From positions 124,001 to 188,000 of the forward strand of contig NZ_BMLH01000002.1 of the NCBI RefSeq assembly GCF_014645135.1: 64,000 bases of DNA, in the 5' to 3' direction. The stretch's first letter is position 1, and every line of letters starts with the position of its first letter. This stretch comes from Rheinheimera tangshanensis. GTDB taxonomy: Bacteria; Pseudomonadota; Gammaproteobacteria; Enterobacterales; Alteromonadaceae. This document shows positions 42,048 to 51,095 of this stretch, in pieces. The notes beneath the pieces were generated by a model. That model did not search any database. It saw only the letters and a list, made by a program, of their open reading frames with translations, and was not told the origin of the DNA. A program made the position numbers and the translations under genes.

Positions 42048-43361
42048 ATGAACATGAAACATTTACTTTGGATTGAACAATGCCGGCCGGGACAGGACCT
42101 GATGCTTTGTGTCAAAGCTGAAGGTTTTCAGTTAAATCACGCCGCCGATCTGAGTGCCGTGCTGAACTCTTGCTCTTTGCATCAACCGGATATCGTAGTG
42201 ATGGCTGCGGAACTGGCCGAGATTCGTACAAAAGACTTAATGCTTCTGTTGAAGAAGCAGCACCCCTCTTGCCAAATCATAGTGCTGGTGGAAAAAGATC
42301 AACATGCAGTGGCAGCAGAAAGCCTGAACTATGGCGCTATTGATTATCTGCTGAAGCCTTTTAATCAGCAGCAGTTACAAAACACTATCCGCAATGCGTC
42401 TTCGATCAGCCGCGGCTTAAAAGACTTAGTGGCCGTATCGCTGGGCAGTCGGCAGGTGTTGCAACTGGCCAATCGCGCTGCGCAAACTGATGCCACAGTA
42501 CTGTTGCATGGTGAGTCGGGCACAGGTAAAGAGCGTTTGGCCCGTTATATCCACAATGTCTCTGCGCGTCGTGATCAGGCCTATGTCGCAGTGAACTGTG
42601 CTGCAATTCCCGACAATATGCTCGAAGCCATGTTGTTTGGTTACAACAAAGGTGCCTTTACCGGTGCCGTCAGTCAGCAAATTGGTAAGTTTGAATCCGC
42701 CAATGGCGGCACTTTACTACTGGATGAGATTTCTGAATTACCACTTCCATTACAGGCCAAATTACTGCGGGTATTGCAGGAGCGTGAATTAGAACGTTTA
42801 GGCAGCAACAGTAAAATTAAGCTGGATGTGCGTGTGATAGCGGCCAGTAACAAAGACTTGCGTCAGTTGGTAGACCAGGGGTTGTTCCGTCAGGACTTAT
42901 TTTATCGGCTGGACGTATTACCACTGAGCTGGCCTGCGTTACGCGAACGCAAAGACGACATTATTCCGCTGGCTGAATTTTTTGTACAGAAGTATGCCGA
43001 TGGCAAATATGTGCTGAGCAAAGAAGCCAAAGCAGCTTTGTGCCAATACAGCTGGCCAGGCAATGTGCGGGAGCTGGAAAACGTGGTGCAGCGTGCTTTG
43101 GTGATGGCACGTGGTATTGAAGTCCAGGCCATTGACCTGAACTTGCCTCTGCCAGCAGTGACAGCTCCAGAATCAGCCAGCATTAACCATCTGAAACTCA
43201 ACAAGAAGAATGCCGAATTTGATTACATCCTGGGTGTACTGAACCAATTTAATGGTCACAGAACCCGGGCTGCAGAGGCTTTGGGTGTAAGCACCAGAGC
43301 CTTACGTTACAAACTGGCCGCTATGCGTGAGCATGGTGTCGATATTGATGCAATAGCTTAA
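42048..43361 (+). CDS. lafK: LafK, sigma-54-dependent lateral-flagellar master regulator
   Basis: A 437-residue enhancer-binding protein. The N-terminal receiver-like domain (1-115) lacks the phospho-acceptor Asp (PDIVVMAAEL where Asp is expected) and the acidic pair, though K103 is kept. The AAA+ domain has Walker A GESGTGKE (155-162), the sigma-54 contact loop GAFTGA (202-207), and GGTLLLDEISELPLPLQAKLLRVLQERE. The C-terminal Fis-type HTH is FNGHRTRAAEALGVSTRALRYKLAAM. It is expected to activate the sigma-54 promoters of the flgB and fliT operons. Lateral LafK rather than polar FlrC/FleQ is supported by motY next to it and by the degenerate receiver. Confidence 0.92.
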   Translation: MNMKHLLWIEQCRPGQDLMLCVKAEGFQLNHAADLSAVLNSCSLHQPDIVVMAAELAEIRTKDLMLLLKKQHPSCQIIVLVEKDQHAVAAESLNYGAIDYLLKPFNQQQLQNTIRNASSISRGLKDLVAVSLGSRQVLQLANRAAQTDATVLLHGESGTGKERLARYIHNVSARRDQAYVAVNCAAIPDNMLEAMLFGYNKGAFTGAVSQQIGKFESANGGTLLLDEISELPLPLQAKLLRVLQERELERLGSNSKIKLDVRVIAASNKDLRQLVDQGLFRQDLFYRLDVLPLSWPALRERKDDIIPLAEFFVQKYADGKYVLSKEAKAALCQYSWPGNVRELENVVQRALVMARGIEVQAIDLNLPLPAVTAPESASINHLKLNKKNAEFDYILGVLNQFNGHRTRAAEALGVSTRALRYKLAAMREHGVDIDAIA

Positions 43362-43380
43362 GCAGCAGGAAGGATTAGCT

Positions 43381-43698
43381 ATGATTTCCCCGTTAAATAC
43401 CCAAAATGTGTTACTCAGCCAGTTTGACCAATTGCAGCAAATTGCCAGCAATGAGCAGGTGATGCCTGCACAAAACGACAGTTCGGTGTCCGGTGATTTT
43501 GCTTCAGCGTTACGCTCTATCAATGCGCAGCAAAATCTGTCGTCAGAAATGATGGCGGCGGTCGATGCGGGCCGTAGTGATGATGTGGTAGGCGCTATGG
43601 TTGCCAGCCAAAAAGCAGATTTAAGTTTTTCGATGTTGTTGCAAATCCGCAACAAAGTGATGAATGGTGTCGATGACATCATGCGTATGTCTCTGTAA
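43381..43698 (+). CDS. fliE: FliE, MS-ring/rod adaptor
   Basis: A 105-residue protein with the FliE C-terminal pattern SGDFASALRSINAQQNLSSEMMAAVDAGRSDDVVGAMVASQKADLSFSMLLQIRNKVMNGVDDIMRMSL. It joins the MS ring (FliF) to the rod. It starts 19 bp after lafK and lies 12 bp before fliF. Confidence 0.94.
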   Translation: MISPLNTQNVLLSQFDQLQQIASNEQVMPAQNDSSVSGDFASALRSINAQQNLSSEMMAAVDAGRSDDVVGAMVASQKADLSFSMLLQIRNKVMNGVDDIMRMSL

Positions 43699-43710
43699 GG
43701 CGGGTTTTAA

Positions 43711-45453
43711 ATGAAAACTGAATTGGCAAAAGCTCTGCCTGTGGCGGCTTCAGACAACAGGCTACGGGAAAAAGTTATTAACTTATCCAGTAAAATAAAC
43801 TGGTTACCTAATGGCGATAAAAGCCTGGCATCCATTGCTTTGCTGGCGACTTTAGTTGCCGCCACTATAGTGGTGATCCTCTGGACTTCAGCAAAGAATT
43901 TTGTGCCTTTGTATGGTAATCAGGAGCATTACGATAAAGCCGGGATAGTGGAAATTCTGGATAAAGAGCAGTTTCCATTTCGTATCGATACCGACAGCGG
44001 CAATATTATGGTGCCACAGGAACGCTTAGCCGATGCCCGCATTACGCTGGCAGCCCGTGGTATTAAAGCGGCTATGCCTGAAGGTTTGTCTGCAATGCAG
44101 GACAAAGTCACCATGGGCACTAGTCAGTTTATGGAGTCGATGCAGTACCAGCATGCTTTAGAAGGTGAACTGGCCCGCACCATTATTACTATGGATGGGG
44201 TGCGTAATGCCCGGGTGCATTTAGCTATTCCGAAACGGAATTTGTTTGTTGGCCGGCAGGAAGAAAAATCTGCGGCTTCTGTGATGGTGGATTTAGCTCC
44301 CGGTTATAACCTCAAATCTGAACAAGTCGAAGCTATTGTCAGCCTGGTTGCCGGCAGCATTCCAGGTTTGGATAGCCGCAATATTTCTGTTGTGGATCAA
44401 CGCGGTAAGTTAGTCAGCGGCGATCTGTATGATGAAACTCCGGTTGGTAAAGAAACCGACAAAAAACTCGCCTTTATTGAAAAAGTGGAACGTTCCGTCG
44501 AAGAGCGGGCTTCTATTATGTTGTTGCCTATTTTAGGCGACGGCAATTACCGTATTCAGGTGTCGGCTGATGTCGACTTTAACGTGGTGGAAGAAACCCG
44601 TGAAGCGCTAGATAAAGAAGGCGTGTTAAAAAGTGAAAACAGCAAAACCGACTCTATGTTGGACCAGCTGGCGATGGGCATTCCTGGTTCTTTGGCCAAT
44701 CAGCCGCCTGTGCCAGCCCAGCCAGGCGCAGCTGCTCCTGCAGACAACAATGAACGTACCTCACAACGTAATGAAATGCGCCGTGAATTTGATACCGGCA
44801 AAGCCATTACCCATACCCGTTATGAAATAGGCCGGGTGCGCAGTCAAAGTGTATCCGTGCTGGTGAATGAAGCTGCTGCAGGTGCAACCCCCTGGACTCC
44901 AGAGCGTTTAGCTCAGTTAGGCGAAATGATCAAAACCGCGACCGGCCATCAGGCTGAACGGGGTGATCAGTTCAATATCACCAGTTTCAGTTTTGTCCCC
45001 AGCGATGCTGCAACTCAAATGGAAGGCATGGCCTGGTGGCAGATGCCTGAAATGAAAGAATATTTGCGTTATCTGATCGGCGCCATTATTGGTCTGGCAC
45101 TGGTGATTTTTGGTGTAAGGCCTTTGGTTAATCATCTGGTCAGCCGTAAAAATAAAGAACAACACTCAGCCGCTGGGTTTCAGGGTATGGCTGGCGCACA
45201 GAATCCGGCCCAGATGCAAAATGCAGATCTGGCGACAGGGCCAGCCGTACTGGATGCCAAAGCCGATCCTGCTTTACCAAATAATCAGGCAACAGGCCCA
45301 CAACACAGTATTCATTTGCCTGAAGTGGGCTCTGAATTTGCTCAGCAAATCAACCACCTGCAATTATTGGCTAACCGCGAGTCGGACCGGGTGACCGCAG
45401 TGATCAAATACTGGATAGAACGAGGAGTCAGCATTGAATCCGTTAAGAGCTGA
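43711..45453 (+). CDS. fliF: FliF, MS-ring protein
   Basis: A 580-residue protein with two TM segments (SIALLATLVAATIVVILWTSA; LRYLIGAIIGLALVIFGVRPL). The YscJ/FliF domain (FVPLYGNQEHYDKAGIVEILDKEQFPFRIDTDSGNIMVPQERLADARITLAARGI) and the MS-ring collar region follow. The C-terminal tail (EFAQQINHLQLLANRESDRVTAVIKYWIERG) binds FliG. Its 3' end overlaps the fliG start by 20 bp. Confidence 0.95.
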   Translation: MKTELAKALPVAASDNRLREKVINLSSKINWLPNGDKSLASIALLATLVAATIVVILWTSAKNFVPLYGNQEHYDKAGIVEILDKEQFPFRIDTDSGNIMVPQERLADARITLAARGIKAAMPEGLSAMQDKVTMGTSQFMESMQYQHALEGELARTIITMDGVRNARVHLAIPKRNLFVGRQEEKSAASVMVDLAPGYNLKSEQVEAIVSLVAGSIPGLDSRNISVVDQRGKLVSGDLYDETPVGKETDKKLAFIEKVERSVEERASIMLLPILGDGNYRIQVSADVDFNVVEETREALDKEGVLKSENSKTDSMLDQLAMGIPGSLANQPPVPAQPGAAAPADNNERTSQRNEMRREFDTGKAITHTRYEIGRVRSQSVSVLVNEAAAGATPWTPERLAQLGEMIKTATGHQAERGDQFNITSFSFVPSDAATQMEGMAWWQMPEMKEYLRYLIGAIIGLALVIFGVRPLVNHLVSRKNKEQHSAAGFQGMAGAQNPAQMQNADLATGPAVLDAKADPALPNNQATGPQHSIHLPEVGSEFAQQINHLQLLANRESDRVTAVIKYWIERGVSIESVKS

Positions 45454-46453
45454 GCAAAGCAAACAGATCTCGGATCTGGACAGAGCCGCTATCCTGCTGT
45501 TGAGCATGGGTGAAGAAAACGCAGCCTGTATTATCAAGAAGTTAGGCCGTAATGAAGTACGGGCTTTGTCGGAGCGTATGGCCAAGATTGCCAATGTGAC
45601 GCAGGACGATGTGGCTACTATTCTGACTGACTTCTTTGATCAGTACCGCACCGAAAGTGGCGTTAGCGGCGCTTCACGTGTGTATCTGGAAAGGGCTTTG
45701 GATAAAGCTGTAGGCCGCAAATTAGCCCGTGGCATGCTGGATGATATTTACGGCGGCGCTTTGGCCGATGATGTACGTCGTCTGGAATGGGTACCTGCTG
45801 AGCTTTTGGTGCGTTTTATGGAGCAGGAACATATTCAGATGCAGGCGCTTATTTTGGCCTTTTTACCAGCCGAACAGGCCAGCACTATTTTAGGTTTATT
45901 TCCGGCGCAAAAACACGACGATATTTTGTTCCGCATTGCCAATATGCGTGAAGTCAGCGAGCACGTGATCGAAGATTTACGGTACACGCTGGAACGTTGT
46001 ATTGAGTATGTTGGCGAACAGGTTGGTGCCCGTATTAACGGCGTGCAGCAAGTGGCCGACATTATGAACAGATACAGCGGCAATAAAGCTGAGGTAATGG
46101 ATTTATTAAAAATGCACGACCTGGCAATGGCCGGAGCTATTGAAGACAAAATGTATGACTTCTACAGCTTAAGTCGCCAAAGCGAAGATGTGTTGAATCA
46201 GTTGCTGACCGATATACCGGACGAGCTTTGGGTCACCGCACTCAAAGGCGCCGATGTGGCGTTGACCGAAAGTATTCTGGCTGTGTTGCCCAAACGTCTG
46301 GCGCAGGTCTACCGTCAGCAAATTGAGACGATGAAACCTCAGCCTGTGCGTAAAGTCGAAGCGGCCCGTGCTGAGATCATGACTATCGTCAAACAAATGA
46401 TGGCTGCAGGGCGACTGGAATATCGCCTCTATCCTGAAGAGACGGTAGGTTGA
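45434..46453 (+). CDS. fliG: FliG, rotor/switch protein
   Basis: A 339-residue protein. The N-terminal domain is LRAEQSKQISDLDRAAILLLSMGEENAACIIKKLGRNEVRALSERMA; the middle domain has MEQEHIQMQALILAFLPAEQASTILGLFP; the C-terminal torque domain has MYDFYSLSRQSEDVLNQLLTDIPDELWVTALKGADVALTESILAVLPKR. The TTG at 45434 is used because GAGGAG sits 7 bp upstream and no other start fits the conserved N-terminus. The start lies within fliF, so the two are translationally coupled. Confidence 0.95.
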   Translation: MNPLRAEQSKQISDLDRAAILLLSMGEENAACIIKKLGRNEVRALSERMAKIANVTQDDVATILTDFFDQYRTESGVSGASRVYLERALDKAVGRKLARGMLDDIYGGALADDVRRLEWVPAELLVRFMEQEHIQMQALILAFLPAEQASTILGLFPAQKHDDILFRIANMREVSEHVIEDLRYTLERCIEYVGEQVGARINGVQQVADIMNRYSGNKAEVMDLLKMHDLAMAGAIEDKMYDFYSLSRQSEDVLNQLLTDIPDELWVTALKGADVALTESILAVLPKRLAQVYRQQIETMKPQPVRKVEAARAEIMTIVKQMMAAGRLEYRLYPEETVG

Positions 46454-46454
46454 T

Positions 46455-47096
46455 ATGAGCGCTGTGCTGCAGCAGGACCAACAATTTCGCTTTCCCGTGT
46501 TGCAACGCAAGGATGGCAGCGCTACAGCGCAGCAACTCAGCGAGCAGTTTTATCAGCAAGGCTTCCAGGCTGGTGTGGCTGCGACTGAGCAAGAAGCATA
46601 TCAGCGTGGTGTGGCTGAGGGTCAGCAGCAACTAGAGCAGTTCTGGCAAAAAGAGCTGGAAAAACAGCAAAACGAACTGAAGCAAAAGCAACAGCGGGCT
46701 TTGGATTTTCTCACCGAACAATTTAATCAGCAGCTCCAACATAAAGAGCAACAGTTGGGGCAGGAATTGTTATTGCTGGTACAGCAACTGGCCAGCACAG
46801 TGTTGCAGACTGAACTGGTGTTGCAGCCGTCTCTGTTACAACTGGCGATTGATCAGTTGTTGCCACAACTGGGCGCAACGGATCCTTTAGTCTCTATCCA
46901 GTTGTCTCAGGCCGATGCGTCGCTTTTTAACGGTATCCGCCATATTCAGCAGATCCCGTTACAGTTTGATGCCGCCTTGCCCTCAGGCCGGGTGCAGTTT
47001 AATGGTCGTCAGCAATTGCATCAGCTGGATTTTCAGCAGCGTTTAGAACAAGCCATGGTACCAGTGCGTCGGCAGTTGTTGGGCGAAGATGCGTAA
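46455..47096 (+). CDS. fliH: FliH, flagellar export ATPase regulator
   Basis: A 213-residue Gln/Glu-rich protein. N-terminal helices (EQFYQQGFQAGVAATEQEAYQRGVAEGQQQLEQFWQKELEKQQNELKQKQQ) contain the G-x-x-x-G-like repeats typical of FliH. The C-terminal globular region (LLLVQQLASTVLQTELVLQPSLLQLAIDQLLPQLG) binds FliI. It lies 1 bp after fliG and overlaps fliI by 8 bp. Confidence 0.9.
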   Translation: MSAVLQQDQQFRFPVLQRKDGSATAQQLSEQFYQQGFQAGVAATEQEAYQRGVAEGQQQLEQFWQKELEKQQNELKQKQQRALDFLTEQFNQQLQHKEQQLGQELLLLVQQLASTVLQTELVLQPSLLQLAIDQLLPQLGATDPLVSIQLSQADASLFNGIRHIQQIPLQFDAALPSGRVQFNGRQQLHQLDFQQRLEQAMVPVRRQLLGEDA

Positions 47097-48414
47097 GTCA
47101 TTCAGCGACAGCCTGAGTCTGGCCAGAGCGCAAATTCAGCCACCGGACTGGGTGCATAGTTACGGCCGTTTGTTGCGCGTCAACGGCATGATTTTATCCG
47201 CCGCAGGTCACAGTTTTACCTTAGGTCAGCGCTGTCAGATTGAAAGCGAAGATGGTCAGTGGTTTGACGCTGAAGTGGTAGGTTTTGATACCGATCAGGC
47301 GTTTCTAATGCCATTAACTGCAGTAGATGGCTTAAGGGCTGGCGCCCGGGTCCGCACTGTCGCAACGGCCAGTCAGTTGCTGGTTTCCACCGAATTATTA
47401 GGTCGGGTACTGGACGGTTTAATGTGTCCACTCGATGGCAAAGCCGCCATTAAAACCGGCGATCGCATCAGCGCGGCATTACCAGCGGTGAACCCATTAC
47501 AAAAGAAAGGCGTCAGCGCCCCTTTGGATGTAGGCATTCGCGCTATTAACTCACTGTTTACTGTGGGCCAGGGCCAGCGCATGGGTTTATTTGCCGGTTC
47601 AGGCGTGGGTAAAAGTAAGTTGCTGGGCATGATGACCCGTTATACCCAGGCCGATGTGGTAATAGTGGGCCTGATTGGCGAACGTGGCTGGGAAGTGAAA
47701 GACTTTATCGAACACAGCCTGGGACCTGAAGGATTAAAAAAAGCCATAGTCATAGCAGCACCAGCCGATCAGTCGCCTTTGCTGCGGTTAAAAGCGGCAG
47801 AGTTGAGTCACAGACTGGCGGCTTATTACCGCGACTTAGGTTTTAACGTCTTGCTGCTGGTCGATTCACTGACCCGGTATGCTCAGGCGCAACGTGAAAT
47901 TGCCTTGTCTGTCGGTGAACCTCCAGCGACCAAAGGTTATCCTCCGTCAGTTTTTAGCAAACTGACACAACTGGTGGAAAAAGCGGGCAACAGTGCCGAT
48001 AGCAAAGGCAGTATGACGGCTATTTATACCGTATTGGCAGAAGGCGATGACCAGCAGGACCCGATAGCAGACGCAGCGCGCGCTATTTTGGATGGTCATG
48101 TGGTATTAAGCCGGACTTTAGCCGAACGTGGACATTATCCAGCCATTGATATTGGCGCTTCTATTAGCCGCGTGATGCCACAAATAGTGCCGGATCAACA
48201 GCTGAAACATGCTTATGCCCTGAAACGATTGTATTCACGTTATTTACAGGTGCAGGAATTAATCCCTTTAGGGGCTTATCAGATGGGCAAAGATCAGGAG
48301 CTCGACAGAGCTGTGCAACTGTATCCGGCCATCGAACATTTTTTATGTCAGGGCTTACAGCAAAGCTCTGATTTCCAGCAATCCCAAGCCGATTTAACTA
48401 AATTGTTGAGTTAA
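47089..48414 (+). CDS. fliI: FliI, flagellar export ATPase
   Basis: A 441-residue ATPase. Walker A AGSGVGKS (169-176), IVGLIGERGWEVKDFIE, Walker B LLLVDSLTRYAQAQREIALSVGEPPATKGYPPSVF, and YTVLAEGDDQQDPIADAARAILDGHVVLSR are all standard for FliI/SctN. It energises substrate unfolding at the export gate. The start overlaps fliH. Confidence 0.96.
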   Translation: MRKSFSDSLSLARAQIQPPDWVHSYGRLLRVNGMILSAAGHSFTLGQRCQIESEDGQWFDAEVVGFDTDQAFLMPLTAVDGLRAGARVRTVATASQLLVSTELLGRVLDGLMCPLDGKAAIKTGDRISAALPAVNPLQKKGVSAPLDVGIRAINSLFTVGQGQRMGLFAGSGVGKSKLLGMMTRYTQADVVIVGLIGERGWEVKDFIEHSLGPEGLKKAIVIAAPADQSPLLRLKAAELSHRLAAYYRDLGFNVLLLVDSLTRYAQAQREIALSVGEPPATKGYPPSVFSKLTQLVEKAGNSADSKGSMTAIYTVLAEGDDQQDPIADAARAILDGHVVLSRTLAERGHYPAIDIGASISRVMPQIVPDQQLKHAYALKRLYSRYLQVQELIPLGAYQMGKDQELDRAVQLYPAIEHFLCQGLQQSSDFQQSQADLTKLLS

Positions 48415-48418
48415 GCCT

Positions 48419-48841
48419 ATGTTGAAAAAATACCTGGAACAACAGCAAGCCAATTTAAAGCAAATGGGACAACGCCAGCAGCAGCTGAATCAGCAGGCCG
48501 CTAATGAAGAGCGGCGTCTGCAACTGCTGACTGAGCATATTTCCGGGATGGAACGCAGTTATCAGATGAAATCGGCTTTGGGTTTACAGAATCTGGCGTC
48601 GATGAAAACTGTGTTGCATGACATGCAACAACAGCAACAGCATAAAACTCAGGCAGCTTACGCTGAATTACAGCAACAGCAGCAAGTTTGCCAAAAACAA
48701 GTGGCGTACAGCAAAGGCATAGAAGCGGTGATCCATAACCGTGAATTTACCGCTCAGCAAAAACAGCAAAAAGCCGAGCAACAGCAAGCCGATGAAATTG
48801 CGATGCAGCTGTTTCAGTTGAAGCTAAGAAAGCCAGCCTGA
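48419..48841 (+). CDS. fliJ: FliJ, flagellar export chaperone/stalk
   Basis: A 140-residue, nearly all-helical, Gln-rich protein (MLKKYLEQQQANLKQMGQRQQQLNQQAANEERRLQLLTEHISGME...). Composition is extreme but length, helicity and position 4 bp after fliI fit FliJ. It is the last gene of the motY-lafK operon; no terminator was seen in the next ~60 bp. Confidence 0.85.
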   Translation: MLKKYLEQQQANLKQMGQRQQQLNQQAANEERRLQLLTEHISGMERSYQMKSALGLQNLASMKTVLHDMQQQQQHKTQAAYAELQQQQQVCQKQVAYSKGIEAVIHNREFTAQQKQQKAEQQQADEIAMQLFQLKLRKPA

Positions 48842-48938
48842 ACCTAGCATAGCTTAAGTCACTCTTTTCTATATCAAAATTTTCGGACTACACTGGTAGA
48901 GGGCTGTGTTTAGCCTTTATCACCAGAAGAGAGTCCTT

Positions 48939-49490
48939 ATGAAACTTATAAAAATAATACTGATTGGTTTTTTGCTGGCTGTGGCGCTGGTGTTGCTGGC
49001 CGCTTTGGTGTTGCCTTCGTCTTATCAGGTGGAACGTAGCGTCAGTATCAATAAAGCCAAAGAGCAGGTGTTCAGTTACCTGGTGCTGCTAAAAAATCAG
49101 GACAATTTCAGTGTCTGGATGGCTTTGGATCCAAATGTGAAAAAAACCTATCAGGGTGAAGATGGCACTGTAGGTTTTGTGTCGGCCTGGCACAGTGAAA
49201 AGCAGGAAGTAGGCGCAGGCGAGCAGGAAATCAAAGCGATCAAAGCCGGTGAACGTATTGAGTACGAACTGAGGTTTTTACAACCTTTTGCATCAGTAGC
49301 ACAGGCTTATATGCAACTTGAAGCACCGCAGGCCGATCAAACCACAGTTCGTTGGGGCTTTCAGGGTCATATGCCATATCCGATGAACCTGTTGCTGCTG
49401 GTGATGGATATGGAAGGACTGATAGGTAATGACCTACAACAAGGCCTGGATAAACTGAAACTGGTGCTGGAACAACCCGATGCAGGTTAA
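48939..49490 (+). CDS. SRPBCC (START/polyketide cyclase-like) family protein with N-terminal membrane anchor
   Basis: A 183-residue protein. One N-terminal hydrophobic segment (MKLIKIILIGFLLAVALVLLAALVLP) is followed by an SRPBCC fold typical of SRPBCC proteins: YQVERSVSINKAKEQVFSYLVLLKNQDNFSVWMALDPN...GFVSAWHSEKQEVGAGEQEIKAIKAGERIEYEL. The family binds hydrophobic ligands; no specific function is known. The ATG at 48939 follows AGAGAG. A perfect hairpin follows the gene. Confidence 0.8.
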   Translation: MKLIKIILIGFLLAVALVLLAALVLPSSYQVERSVSINKAKEQVFSYLVLLKNQDNFSVWMALDPNVKKTYQGEDGTVGFVSAWHSEKQEVGAGEQEIKAIKAGERIEYELRFLQPFASVAQAYMQLEAPQADQTTVRWGFQGHMPYPMNLLLLVMDMEGLIGNDLQQGLDKLKLVLEQPDAG

Positions 49491-49492
49491 AT

Positions 49493-49513
49493 CAAGGGGA
49501 ACTAGTCCCCTTG
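49493..49513. terminator. Hairpin between convergent genes, likely shared terminator
   Basis: Perfect 8-bp stem CAAGGGGA (49493-49500) / TCCCCTTG (49506-49513) with loop ACTAG. It sits directly after the SRPBCC stop and before the minus-strand phosphomannomutase stop. The U-run is short on both sides. Confidence 0.65.
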
Positions 49514-49517
49514 TCGA

Positions 49518-50876
49518 TTAGGCTAATGCAGTAATCAGTGCCGATACTTCAGTGATTTTTTGTTGCAGTAACTCACGATCCGCTCTGGTTTCAATATTGA
49601 GCCGCAGTAAAGGTTCGGTATTGGAGCTGCGTAAACTCAGCCGCCAGTCGTTAAACACCAAATCCAGACCATCGAGCAGGTCGATACTCTGCAATTCGGC
49701 CTGATAATGCTGTCGAATCGACAGCATGACCGCATCTGCGTCTCTCACCTTGAAGTTGATTTCATCGCTGCATGGAAATTGCTGTTGCAGTTGTTTCACC
49801 AGTGCCGAGAGTGGTACCGACTGCTGTGACAGCAACTGTGCCACCAGTAACCAGGGAATAGTGCCGTTGTCGCAGTAGGCAAAGTCGCGGAAATAGTGAT
49901 GAGCACTGATTTCACCGCCATAAAGTGCATTTTCAGCGCGCATTTTTTCTTTCATAAACACATGACCGGTCTGACTTGGCACGGCGATGCCACCACTTTC
50001 GGCGACACTTTGTTGGGTGGCCCAATACAAACGAGGGTCATGTACAATTTTTTGCTTTGGGTTGGCGCTGAGTAAAGACTGCGCCAACAAACTTACGACA
50101 TAATAACCATCAATAAACTGACCCTGTTCATCAAAGAAAAAACAGCGGTCAAAGTCGCCATCCCAGGCCACACCAAAATCCGCTTTGTGCTCAAGCACCG
50201 CCTGACTGGTCACAGCCCGGTTTTCGACCAATAAAGGATTAGGTACGCCAGTTGGAAAAGTACCATCAGGCTCAAATTCTAACGCTATGATCTGCAACGG
50301 CAGTTTTGGTGCTAAGGCATTAACGACCAATCCTGCGCCACCATGGCCAGCATTCATTACTACTTTGAGTGGCTTGAATTTGTCGGGCTGAATGTAAGTC
50401 AGCACGTGTTCGATGTAAGCTGGCAAGGTGGAGAGCTGCTGATGGTCCCCCTGTTGCACGGCGCTCTGACTAAAGTCAGCCGCAGCGACTAAGTGTTTGA
50501 TCTGCTCCAGTTCAGTGTGCGCATTCAAAGGCACGGCGTTTTTTCCAACCAGTTTCATACCATTGTAATGGGCCGGATTATGGCTGGCGGTGATACAAAT
50601 ACCGGCATCTGCATTGAGGTGAAACACCGAAAAATACACTTGTTCTGTGCCACAAAGGCCAATATCTATGACTTTTGCACCGCCTTCAGTGAGGCCCTGC
50701 GCTAACGCTGCGCTTAAGGTCGGACTGGACAGGCGGATATCATGCCCAATCACCACAGTTTTTGCTGCTAACACCTGACATAAAGCCCGGCCTATCCGCC
50801 AGGCTAATTCTTCATTCAGCTGTTCTGGCACAGTGCCACGAATATCATAGGTTTTAAAACAGGAGACTGGCCACAT
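49518..50876 (-). CDS. Phosphomannomutase/phosphoglucomutase (AlgC/ManB family)
   Basis: A 452-residue enzyme. CFKTYDIRGTVPEQLNEELAWRIGRAL is the typical start. The active-site TASHNP lies at 96-101 (phospho-Ser S98). The metal loop DGDFDRC, the sugar-binding GEISAHHYF and the phosphate-binding RSSNTEPLLRLNIE follow. It interconverts hexose-6-P and hexose-1-P for nucleotide-sugar and polysaccharide synthesis. The ATG at 50876 is chosen because conserved sequence begins there; the open frame extends to 50990 without family similarity. Confidence 0.92.
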   Translation of the reverse strand: MWPVSCFKTYDIRGTVPEQLNEELAWRIGRALCQVLAAKTVVIGHDIRLSSPTLSAALAQGLTEGGAKVIDIGLCGTEQVYFSVFHLNADAGICITASHNPAHYNGMKLVGKNAVPLNAHTELEQIKHLVAAADFSQSAVQQGDHQQLSTLPAYIEHVLTYIQPDKFKPLKVVMNAGHGGAGLVVNALAPKLPLQIIALEFEPDGTFPTGVPNPLLVENRAVTSQAVLEHKADFGVAWDGDFDRCFFFDEQGQFIDGYYVVSLLAQSLLSANPKQKIVHDPRLYWATQQSVAESGGIAVPSQTGHVFMKEKMRAENALYGGEISAHHYFRDFAYCDNGTIPWLLVAQLLSQQSVPLSALVKQLQQQFPCSDEINFKVRDADAVMLSIRQHYQAELQSIDLLDGLDLVFNDWRLSLRSSNTEPLLRLNIETRADRELLQQKITEVSALITALA

Positions 50877-51095
50877 AAGTTCGATTTTTCTGACGTAAAT
50901 AATACCAGAGTATACCGCCTTTTTATTTCCACCGACATCTGAGGCTGACACCAAACTGACGCTGTTCTGAGACTGACCTTTTGTCTGCATCGGATAAGCT
51001 CTCTGTACCCAAAACTATCCACTATCAAGGTGGGAAGTGAATGGGGCAACAGCAACTCAGTTAATTATTTATTTCACTATGAAAAAGGAATGATC

